The position numbers were made by a program, and so were the translations under genes. 18,735 nt of DNA, taken from contig JAOPUS010000437.1 in assembly GCA_025963345.1 (NCBI GenBank), positions 1 through 18,735 on the forward strand, given 5' to 3'. The first letter of the stretch is position 1. Each line of letters opens with the position of its first letter. Of the stretch, positions 8,286 to 15,576 are shown piece after piece. Under the pieces are notes generated by a model. That model was not told the origin of the DNA and made no database searches. It saw nothing but the letters and a program-made list of their open reading frames with translations. Source of the stretch: Blastococcus sp. Its GTDB lineage: Bacteria > Actinomycetota > Actinomycetes > Mycobacteriales > Geodermatophilaceae.

Positions 8286-11200
8286 ATGAGTTCGTCAACG
8301 GGGACGAGACCGACGCGGTGGCTGGCCGGCGTCATCGCTGCTGTCCTTGCCGCGGCCACCTTCGCGCTGGCCGGCACGACCGCCGCGCGCGCGGACTCGG
8401 CCCCGCCGGTTCCCTCGCCCGCCGACCCCATGACGGTCTCGGCCGACGGACTGCCGACCGTGCAGATCAACGGCGTGGGCTGGGCGCAGGCCGTCGTCGG
8501 GAACACCGTGTACGTGGGTGGCGTGTTCTCCACCGCCCGGCCGGCGGGCGCCGCCGCCGGCACCCAGGAGACGCCGCGCAGCAACATGCTGGCCTACGAC
8601 ATCCGCACCGGTGAGCTGATCACCTCCTTCGATCCCGTCGTCAACGGGCAGATCCTGGCGGTCACGGCCTCGCCGGACGGCTCACGGCTCTACATCGGCG
8701 GCGACTTCACCGACGTCGACGGCCAGACCCGCAACCGGGTCGCGGCCATCGACACCGCCTCCGGTGAGCTCGTCGCCGGCTGGGCACCCTTCGTCAACAG
8801 TCAGGTGCGCGCGATCGCAGCGACGAACGACACCGTCTACCTGGGCGGCAGCATCAGCGCCGTGGGTGGCGTCAGCCGCAGCCGGCTGGCCGCAGTGACG
8901 GCAAGCAACGCCAGCCTGCTGCCGTGGGCGCCCGTCCCAGGAGTGGGTCCCACCAGCGGAAACCGCGACGGCAGCACCGTCACCAGCGACCAGGTGCTCG
9001 GGATGGTCCTGACCTCGGGCGACGCACAGGTCGTGGTGTCGGGGCGGTTCGACTCCCTCAACGGCGTCAAGGCGACCGGGGTCGGGGCGCTGGACGCTGT
9101 CACCGGCGTGACGCGGCCGTACGAGATCAACCAGCTGATCACCAACCAGGGCATCAACGCGGCCGTCTACAGCCTGTCCACCGACGGCACCGTCGTCGTC
9201 GGCACCGGGTACGACTTCTCCGGCCCGGGCAACCTCGAGGGGTCCTTCACCGTCGTCGCCGACACCGGCCGCGTCCTCGCCATCAACGACTGCCACGGCG
9301 ACCACTACGGCAGTTTCGTGACCGGCGGCGTGGTCTACATCGCCGGCCATGCCCACGACTGCAGCAACATCGGCGGGTTCAAGGAGCAGAACCCGCGGGT
9401 GAACAAGTACGCCACCGCCATCTCGGTCGCGCCGACCGGCACGGTGGGTCCGTTCACGCTCCGCAGCAACGCGTTCTACGGCAAGCCCGCTCCGTCGTTG
9501 CTGAACTGGTTCCCGACCATGAACGCCGGCACCATCACCGGGCAGACGCAGGCCGGCTGGAGCATCACGGGCAACAGCCAGTACATCACCTACGCCGGTG
9601 AGTTCCCGCGGGTGAACGGCGTCGACCAGCAGGGTCTCGTCCGGTATGCGATGCCGGGCACCGCGCCGAACCTGATCGGGCCGTCGTTCGCCGAGTTCAC
9701 CACCTCGGCCGTGGAGACGACGCCCGGCAGCGTGCGGGTCAGCTGGCGGGCCACCACCGACCAGGACAACAAGTTCCTCACCTACCGGGTCTACAGGGAC
9801 AACGACGCGACCACGCCGGTCCACGAGGTGGTGCAGGGCTCGGACTTCTCCGACCGGCCCCTCATGACCTGGACGGACCCGGGGACGGCCGGGACGACGT
9901 ACCGGGTGACTGCGACCGACCCGTTCGGCAACCGGTCGTTCACCCCGTGGACCACGGTCAGCACCACCACCGTGCCGACCCGGCCCTACGCCGAGGCGGT
10001 CCTGGCCGACGGCGTCACCGAGCTGTGGTCCCTCGGCGAGCCGGCCGGCGCCGCCGCGGCGCTGGGGCAGCGGAACCTGGCCGTGCTGATGCCGGGCACC
10101 GGCGTGACCGCCGGCGTCCCGGGTGCCCTGGTAGGTGACGCGGACACCGCCTACTCCCTCGACGGGACACCGGCCGGGTCGATGGTCCTGGGCTTCGACA
10201 CCGGACCCGGCGGGCTCGTCCCGTTCCCGTTCCAGGCCCCGGAGAGCACGACGGGCGAGGTGTGGATGAAGACCACGTCCAGCCAGCCCGGCGCGCTCAT
10301 CGGCTTCGGCACGGCCGCGTCAGGGGACAGCCCGCTCACCGACCGCACCGTCACCATGGGCGCCGACGGCCGGCTGAGCTTCGCGGTCAACGTCGACGCC
10401 ACGACGACCCGGACGGTGACCAGTCCCGCCGCCTACAACGACGGCGCCTGGCACCACGTGTCGGCGACGTACAGCCCGTCGGGCATCGTCCTGTACGTCG
10501 ACGGTGCGGTCGTGGCCTCCTACCTCGACGTCCCGGCGAACCTCACGATCAACGGGTACCTGCGCGTCGGCGGCGACGCCGGCAACTACTTCGAGGGCAG
10601 CCTCGACGAGCCGGCGCTCTACATCCTGGCCCCGCAGCCGGGACAGGTCATGGAGCACTACAAGCTGGGGTCCGGCGCTACGGGCAACACCGCCCCGACG
10701 GCGGCGTTCAGCGCCACGACGACGCCCTTGACGGTGGCCCTCGACGCGACGACGTCGGCGGACCCGGACGGCACGGTCGCGTCCTACGCGTGGACCTTCG
10801 GTGACGGCGCGACCGGGACGGGGCCGACGGTGAGCCACCCGTACGCGGCGGCCGGCACCTACCCGGTCACCCTCACCGTCACCGACGACGACGGCGCCAC
10901 GGACTCGCACGCGGCACTGGTGGTCGTCAGCGCCGCGAACGTCCCGCCGACGGCGTCCTTCGCCTCCTCGACCGCGGGCCGGACCCTGTCGGTCGTCGGC
11001 ACCGGTTCCGCCGACTCCGACGGCACGGTCGCCTCGTACTCCTGGAACTGGGGTGACGGCACGCCGGCCGGGTCGGGTGCCACGGCGACGCACCGCTACG
11101 CCGCCGACGGCACGTACACGGTGACCCTCACGGTGACCGACGATCAGGGCGCCACCGGAACCCTGAGCCAGGCGGTCACGGTGGCTGCGGGCCCGGCGGT

Positions 11201-13016
11201 CCTCGTCGACGACAACTTCACCCGGACGGTCACAGGCGGGCTGGGCACTGCTCCCGTCGGCGGACCGTGGACGGCCTCGGTGGGCGGCAGCCGGCAGTCC
11301 GTGGCCCCGGGCATCGCGACGATGCAGTTGCCGGCCGCGGGCAACAACACCGGCTCCTTCCTGGGCAACGTCTCGCAGACCACCTCAGACGTCCGGACGA
11401 CGTTCTCCCTGAGCGCCGCACCGACCGGGAACGGCACCTACGTGTACGTCACCGGTCGGCGGGTCTCGGCGACGCTCGAGTACCGGGTGCGCGTGCGGAT
11501 GCTGGCCAACGGCACCGTCGGGCTGGCCCTTTCGCGGCTCTCCGGTGGCACGGAGGGCTTCCCGGGCGGCGAGACGATCGTCCCCGGGCTGACCGTCACC
11601 GCCGGGTCGCCGGTCAACGTCCGCGTGCTGACCGCCGGCACCGCGCCCACCCAGGTGCAGGTGTGGGTGTGGCGTGGCGGGACCACCGAGCCCACGGCGG
11701 CGTCGATCACCCGCTCGGACGCCACCGCCGGCCTGCAGGTGCCCGGCTCCGTGGGCCTCGCGGTGCACCGGCCCACGGGCACGACGGCGGTCACCAATGC
11801 CCGGTTCACCAGCTTCCGGGTGACCGGTGCGGGCGGGGGAGCGCCGGCGGACGTCGCCCCGACGGCGTCGTTCACCGCGACCCCGACGGCGCTGCAGGTC
11901 GCGGTGGACGCGACGGCCTCGGCCGACCCCGACGGGACCATCGCCTCCTACGCGTGGAACTGGGGTGACAGCACTCCGGCCGGTTCGGGTGTCACCGCGA
12001 CCCATCCCTACGCGAGTCCCGGTACGTACGCGGTGACGCTGACGGTCACCGACAACGCCGGCGCGACGGCGAGCACGACCCGCTCGGTCGTCGTGCCCGC
12101 GGTGCCGCCGGCCAATGTGGTCCCGACGGCGTCGTTCACCGCGACCCCGACCGGGCTGCAGGCTGCGGTGGACGCGACGGCATCGGCCGACCCCGACGGG
12201 ACCATCGCGTCCTACGCGTGGAACTGGGGTGACACCACCCCGGGCGGCTCGGGTGTCACCGCGACCCATCCCTACGCGAGTCCCGGTACGTACACGGTCA
12301 CGCTGACCGTCACGGACAACATCGGCGCGACGGCGAGCACCACCCGCTCGGTCACCGTGACCGCACCGACCGGCCCCGCGCCGATCGTCAGTGACACCTT
12401 CGGCCGCACGGTCACCGGCGGTCTGGGCACCGCCGAGGTCGGCGGGGCCTGGACGGCGTCCGCGGGGGCCACCCGCCAGTCGGTGAGCCCGGGGACCGCC
12501 GAGCTGCGGCTGGACGCGGCCAACCAGAACACCGGCTCCTACCTCGGTGGGGTGTCGCAGACCAGCGCCGACATCCGGACGACGGTCACGCTCACGACCG
12601 CGCCGACCGGCAACGGGACGTACGTGTACGTGACCGGCCGCCGTGTCGCGGGCCAGGGGGAGTACCGCGTGCGGATGCGGTTCCTCGCCAACGGCACGGT
12701 CGGCCTGGCGCTCTCCCGGCTGATCGGGACGACGGAGGCGTTCCCGAACGGCGAGGTCGTCGTCCCCGGCCTGACGTACACGCCGGGCACCCCGCTCAAC
12801 GTGCACGTCCAGGTCTTCGGCACCGGGACGACGCAGGTGCGGGCGACGGTCTGGGCGACCGGGACCGAGCCGGTGACCCCGTCGATGACCCGCACCGACG
12901 CGACCGCCGCGCTGCAGGCACTGGGCGGCGTGGGGCTCACCGTGCACCGGCCGACCGGGACCACGGCCACGACCGCCGTCCGGTTCAGCACGTTCACGGT
13001 CACGCCGGTCGCCTGA
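8286..13016 (+). CDS. Secreted seven-bladed propeller / FN3 / LamG / PKD protein (third paralogue)
   Basis: 1576 residues. The ATG at 8286 follows GGGGG (8274-8278) at 7 bases. A signal peptide (basic RPTRW, hydrophobic core about 13-30, likely cleavage after AARA at about 37) predicts export. Approximate residue order: propeller 50-465, fibronectin-III-like 466-563, LamG 564-797, PKD 801-883, PKD 885-970, C-terminal module 972-1180, PKD 1189-1275, PKD 1276-1364, C-terminal module 1366-1576. It has one more PKD than the second paralogue, from a recent tandem duplication (11858-12355). The propeller keeps the same Cys pair with the same 23-residue spacing (C336, C359) and the HxHxC group (H355, H357, C359). 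No catalytic motif, LPXTG or C-terminal membrane segment is seen. Role inferred as extracellular, carbohydrate- or matrix-binding. A strong hairpin follows the stop, so it is probably not co-transcribed with the flippase gene. Confidence 0.92.
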   Translation: MSSSTGTRPTRWLAGVIAAVLAAATFALAGTTAARADSAPPVPSPADPMTVSADGLPTVQINGVGWAQAVVGNTVYVGGVFSTARPAGAAAGTQETPRSNMLAYDIRTGELITSFDPVVNGQILAVTASPDGSRLYIGGDFTDVDGQTRNRVAAIDTASGELVAGWAPFVNSQVRAIAATNDTVYLGGSISAVGGVSRSRLAAVTASNASLLPWAPVPGVGPTSGNRDGSTVTSDQVLGMVLTSGDAQVVVSGRFDSLNGVKATGVGALDAVTGVTRPYEINQLITNQGINAAVYSLSTDGTVVVGTGYDFSGPGNLEGSFTVVADTGRVLAINDCHGDHYGSFVTGGVVYIAGHAHDCSNIGGFKEQNPRVNKYATAISVAPTGTVGPFTLRSNAFYGKPAPSLLNWFPTMNAGTITGQTQAGWSITGNSQYITYAGEFPRVNGVDQQGLVRYAMPGTAPNLIGPSFAEFTTSAVETTPGSVRVSWRATTDQDNKFLTYRVYRDNDATTPVHEVVQGSDFSDRPLMTWTDPGTAGTTYRVTATDPFGNRSFTPWTTVSTTTVPTRPYAEAVLADGVTELWSLGEPAGAAAALGQRNLAVLMPGTGVTAGVPGALVGDADTAYSLDGTPAGSMVLGFDTGPGGLVPFPFQAPESTTGEVWMKTTSSQPGALIGFGTAASGDSPLTDRTVTMGADGRLSFAVNVDATTTRTVTSPAAYNDGAWHHVSATYSPSGIVLYVDGAVVASYLDVPANLTINGYLRVGGDAGNYFEGSLDEPALYILAPQPGQVMEHYKLGSGATGNTAPTAAFSATTTPLTVALDATTSADPDGTVASYAWTFGDGATGTGPTVSHPYAAAGTYPVTLTVTDDDGATDSHAALVVVSAANVPPTASFASSTAGRTLSVVGTGSADSDGTVASYSWNWGDGTPAGSGATATHRYAADGTYTVTLTVTDDQGATGTLSQAVTVAAGPAVLVDDNFTRTVTGGLGTAPVGGPWTASVGGSRQSVAPGIATMQLPAAGNNTGSFLGNVSQTTSDVRTTFSLSAAPTGNGTYVYVTGRRVSATLEYRVRVRMLANGTVGLALSRLSGGTEGFPGGETIVPGLTVTAGSPVNVRVLTAGTAPTQVQVWVWRGGTTEPTAASITRSDATAGLQVPGSVGLAVHRPTGTTAVTNARFTSFRVTGAGGGAPADVAPTASFTATPTALQVAVDATASADPDGTIASYAWNWGDSTPAGSGVTATHPYASPGTYAVTLTVTDNAGATASTTRSVVVPAVPPANVVPTASFTATPTGLQAAVDATASADPDGTIASYAWNWGDTTPGGSGVTATHPYASPGTYTVTLTVTDNIGATASTTRSVTVTAPTGPAPIVSDTFGRTVTGGLGTAEVGGAWTASAGATRQSVSPGTAELRLDAANQNTGSYLGGVSQTSADIRTTVTLTTAPTGNGTYVYVTGRRVAGQGEYRVRMRFLANGTVGLALSRLIGTTEAFPNGEVVVPGLTYTPGTPLNVHVQVFGTGTTQVRATVWATGTEPVTPSMTRTDATAALQALGGVGLTVHRPTGTTATTAVRFSTFTVTPVA
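11199..11827 (+). repeat. C-terminal-type module, internal copy in the third paralogue
   Basis: In-frame copy of the ~210-residue module with TVTGGLGTA, RQSV, NNTGSFLGN, TYVYVTGRRV, EYRVRVR, LALSRLSGG, FPGGE and VHRPTGTTA landmarks. It is the most divergent of the five copies by eye (for example QVQVWVWRGG where the others read QVTASAW or similar). Confidence 0.7.
11858..12355 (+). repeat. Near-identical tandem PKD duplication
   Basis: Two direct DNA repeats offset by exactly 264 bases (88 codons): about 11858-12091 and 12122-12355. Long stretches are identical or differ at scattered bases, including the VTATHPYASPGTY region and the ADPDGTIASYAWNWGD region. DNA-level similarity is much higher than between the other PKD domains in the window, which points to a recent unit duplication. 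Confidence 0.85.
12381..13013 (+). repeat. C-terminal-type module, terminal copy in the third paralogue
   Basis: Last of the five copies, ending the third protein (FTVTPVA). It shares NQNTGSYLGGVS with the internal copy of the second paralogue (6506-7135), and SRLIGTTEAFPNGE replaces the usual SRLSGGTEAFPGGE. Confidence 0.75.
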
Positions 13017-13028
13017 CCCGCACGACCA

Positions 13029-13070
13029 CCCCTTCCGGGGGACCGGCGGCCTACGGCCCCCCGGAAGGGG
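13029..13070 (+). terminator. Strong terminator hairpin after the third secreted-protein gene
   Basis: A perfect 13-bp stem pairs CCCCTTCCGGGGG (13029-13041) with CCCCCGGAAGGGG (13058-13070), 12 bases after the TGA. It is the longest hairpin found in the window and separates the secreted-protein array from the polysaccharide genes. Confidence 0.85.
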
Positions 13071-13125
13071 GGGGCGACGCCCGAGCGTCCCCCGGCCCGC
13101 AGCCGCGCGCTGAGAGGATCACGGC

Positions 13126-14409
13126 ATGACGCACGGGCTCGGGGGACTGGTGCGCCTGCTGCGGCGCCCGGCGAGCGGAGCCGTGGCCGGGCAGGTCACC
13201 CAGGCGCTGGCCGGACTGGTGCTCCAGGTGGGCGCGGCGCGCTTCCTCGGTGCGGCCGGCCTGGCCACCTTCGCCCTCGTCTACGGGCTCGTCGTGCTGG
13301 TCACCGCCGTCGCCAGCGGCATGGTCGGGGACTCCCTGACCGTCCTGGACCGGACGGCTCCCCGGATCCGGGCGGCCCTGCACGTCTGGTCGGTCCTGGT
13401 GGCCGGCGGAGCGGGACTCCTCGGTGGTCTCGCCGCCGCGGTCACCGGTGTCTTTCCCGGCTGGGCGGCCGCCGTCCTCGGGCTGGCCGTGGTCGCGTTC
13501 GTCCTCGAGGACACCCTGCGCCGGCTGCTGATGGCCAACGGGCGGTACTGGTCGCTCCCCGCCGTGGACATGACCAGCCTGGTCGTCGCCCTGGCGACGC
13601 TCGTTCTCTGCCGGGCCGCGGGGGACCTGACGCTCGCCTCCTTCATGCTGGCTCTGCTCGCCGGCCAGACCGCGGCGGGGATCGTCGCGTGGTGGCGGGC
13701 GCCTGCGGCGGACCGGCCGCGGGGACCGTGGCGGGCGCCCGACCTGGGCGCGGTGTGGTCCTTCGGGATCTGGCGGGCAGCCGCGCAGACCATCCGTCCG
13801 GGACTGCTCACGGGTCTGCGACTGGTCGTCGTCGCCGCTGTGGGAGCGGCCGCCTACGGACCGATCGAGGCCGCCCGCGTGTACACGGCGCCCACGCTCA
13901 CCGTCGTCGCAGGCCTGGGCTCGTTCCTGCTGCCGCACTACGTCGCCATGGCACGGGCCTCGGCGCACGACCGCCCGGTGACCAGGGCCCTGCGCTCGGC
14001 CGACCGGGTGGCGCTCGGCCTGGCCGGCACGGTCGCGGTGATCTCCCTGGTCGCGGTCCTCCTGCAGCCGGTGGTCGAGCCGCTGCTGACCGGTGGGGAC
14101 TACCCGATGCCGGTCCTGGCCGTGGCGGGCTGGGGCGCCTACGCGGTCGCCGGGGCGATCCTGCTGCCGTACTCCGGCGTCGCGACCGTCCAGCGTCGCC
14201 AGCGCCGGGTGCTGGGCTTCCGGCTGCTGGAGTTCGTGGCGCTCGGTGCGGTCGCGCTGCTGGTGTTCACCGTCGACGGCGGGGAGGCGTGGGCCCCGCT
14301 CGCGCTGGCGGTCGGGCCGCTGCTGGCGGCGGTCGCCGTCCGCCAGGCCGTGCTCCGGCCGCTGGTGCGGCAGGAGCACGGAGCTCCCCGGGCGCCCGTC
14401 GGCGTCTGA
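13126..14409 (+). CDS. MOP-superfamily polysaccharide flippase-like membrane protein
   Basis: 427 residues, ATG start with AGAGG (13113-13117) 8 bases upstream. About 10-12 hydrophobic segments are visible (roughly residues 26-40, 44-66, 87-109, 112-127, 148-162, 170-189, 230-245, 256-270, 296-315, 330-350, 367-383, 389-406). The early FLGAAGLATFALVYGLV segment resembles the LGxxGxGxF stretch near the start of Wzx/RfbX-type oligosaccharide flippases. Family role: moving undecaprenyl-linked oligosaccharides across the cytoplasmic membrane. Glycosyltransferase, ligase/polymerase-like and Wzz-like neighbours support this. Its stop codon and that of the convergent glycosyltransferase are only 3 bases apart. 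Assignment rests on topology, length and context rather than a diagnostic motif, so another multi-spanning transporter is possible. Confidence 0.75.
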   Translation: MTHGLGGLVRLLRRPASGAVAGQVTQALAGLVLQVGAARFLGAAGLATFALVYGLVVLVTAVASGMVGDSLTVLDRTAPRIRAALHVWSVLVAGGAGLLGGLAAAVTGVFPGWAAAVLGLAVVAFVLEDTLRRLLMANGRYWSLPAVDMTSLVVALATLVLCRAAGDLTLASFMLALLAGQTAAGIVAWWRAPAADRPRGPWRAPDLGAVWSFGIWRAAAQTIRPGLLTGLRLVVVAAVGAAAYGPIEAARVYTAPTLTVVAGLGSFLLPHYVAMARASAHDRPVTRALRSADRVALGLAGTVAVISLVAVLLQPVVEPLLTGGDYPMPVLAVAGWGAYAVAGAILLPYSGVATVQRRQRRVLGFRLLEFVALGAVALLVFTVDGGEAWAPLALAVGPLLAAVAVRQAVLRPLVRQEHGAPRAPVGV

Positions 14410-14412
14410 CTC

Positions 14413-15468
14413 TCAGCCGGCGGTCGCGATCTGCTCGGCCACCGCGGACCGGATCCGGCCGACGACCTCGGGCCAGCTGGGCACGTGCACCTCCGGGCTC
14501 GCGCTGGGCGGCCCGGCCAGTTCGGCGCGGACGGCGGCGGCGATGGCGGTGGTGTCGTACGGGTCGAAGAAGACCGCGTCCGGCGCCAGCTCACGGAAGG
14601 CCGGGATGTCGCTGAGCACCATGGGCGCTCCGCAGATCGCCGCCTCCACGACCGGCAGTCCGAACCCCTCGTCCAGCGAGGGGAACACGAACAGCCGGCT
14701 CTGCTCGTAGAGCCAGCGCAAGGACCCGTCGCTCACCCCACCGACGAATCGGAACCGGCGGTCGGCGGGATCGATGCGGGCGATCGCCAGGCCGTCGGGT
14801 TCGCCCACGACCACCAGCGGGAAGTCGTCGTTCACCAGGTCGTGGTCGCGCAGCGCGTCGATCAGCCGGTTGACGTTCTTGCGGGCGTTCAGCCGCCCGA
14901 CGCAGAGCAGGAACCGGCCCGGGGTCAGGCCCAGGTCGGGATCGGCCGACACCGCCGCCGCGAAGCTCTCGGGCACGCTCAGCCCGACCGGCCGGACCTT
15001 GCCCGCCAGGCGCGGGCGGGTGCGGGCGATGCGGTCGGCCTCGGCGCGGGTCGAGGTCAGGACGACGTCGGCGAACCGGGCCGACCACGGCATCCCGGCG
15101 AAGTACATCCGCTCGCTGCGGGTGAAGAACTCCGGGTGCTCCTCGAACATCAGGTCGTGGATGAACGTGGCGCGCACCGCGCGGGAACGCAGCGGCGTGT
15201 AGTTCTGCGCGAGGACGACGTCGACGTCGTCCAGCGAGCCCATCTCGGTCATGGCGGCCACCCCGTGCGGGGAGCGCCGCACGGTCCGCAGTTCGACCGG
15301 CAGGCCGCTCAAGAGGGCGGCCACCTGGTCCCTCTCGCGGCGCGGCACAGCAACCACCAGCTCGTCGTCCGGCCAGCCGGCCGACCACGTGCGCAGGAAG
15401 GAATCGACGACCCGGCGCCCGGATGGCGGCCCGTCCACCAGCCAGTAACCGTCGAAGAGCACCCTCAC
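14413..15468 (-). CDS. Family 4 (GT-B) glycosyltransferase
   Basis: 351 residues if started at the GTG at 15468, which has GGAGGA 6 bases upstream and gives the typical opening VRVLFDGYW. An upstream GTG at 15492 would add 8 residues but has no recognisable ribosome site. GT4 hallmarks: an N-terminal region with the FIHDLMFEEHPEFF segment (about 102-115, seen in mannosyltransferase-like GT4 enzymes), the hinge segment LLCVGRLNARKNVNRLIDA (about 187-205), and the donor-binding E-x7-E motif EGFGLPVVE (E267 and E275). It probably transfers a nucleotide-sugar residue (possibly mannose-type; substrate not readable) onto a lipid-linked glycan at the inner membrane face. It is transcribed away from the polymerase-like gene, with a 108-bp gap, and converges on the flippase gene. 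Confidence 0.9.
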   Translation of the reverse strand: MRVLFDGYWLVDGPPSGRRVVDSFLRTWSAGWPDDELVVAVPRRERDQVAALLSGLPVELRTVRRSPHGVAAMTEMGSLDDVDVVLAQNYTPLRSRAVRATFIHDLMFEEHPEFFTRSERMYFAGMPWSARFADVVLTSTRAEADRIARTRPRLAGKVRPVGLSVPESFAAAVSADPDLGLTPGRFLLCVGRLNARKNVNRLIDALRDHDLVNDDFPLVVVGEPDGLAIARIDPADRRFRFVGGVSDGSLRWLYEQSRLFVFPSLDEGFGLPVVEAAICGAPMVLSDIPAFRELAPDAVFFDPYDTTAIAAAVRAELAGPPSASPEVHVPSWPEVVGRIRSAVAEQIATAG

Positions 15469-15576
15469 TGGCCGTCCTCCCGTTCCGGCCACCCGCGGCG
15501 GTCCACGGGGGGCAGGGTAACGATGCAGGCGGGGAACGCCCCCTCATCACTGCCTGCGCCCGTACCATGACGCGCC
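15469..15576. promoter_or_regulatory. Divergent intergenic region between the glycosyltransferase and polymerase-like genes
   Basis: These 108 bases must hold promoters for both divergent genes. A TACCAT hexamer (15563-15568) fits an actinobacterial -10 (TAnnnT) about 9 bases before the 15577 ATG, and no Shine-Dalgarno sequence precedes that ATG, so a leaderless or near-leaderless transcript is possible. The glycosyltransferase ribosome site is the GGAGGA at 15475-15480 (minus strand). The 9-mer GTAACGATG at 15517-15525 recurs at 18562-18570. Confidence 0.4.

Noticed and set aside
10686..12377. Regular repeats considered as a CRISPR or other non-coding array
   Set aside because: The repeats are in frame with an 88-codon period and encode PKD domains. 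There are no short direct repeats with unique spacers.
11385..12947. Long minus-strand open frame opposite the third secreted-protein gene
   Set aside because: Same shadow pattern: Arg/Gly/Asp-rich, no recognisable motif, fully inside a well-supported gene. Similar shadows at 3665-5080, 13051-14379 and 15693-16994 were rejected for the same reason.
15469..15492. Upstream GTG start (15492) for the glycosyltransferase
   Set aside because: It has no ribosome site, and its added residues are encoded by the DNA that forms the strong GGAGGA site for the GTG at 15468.
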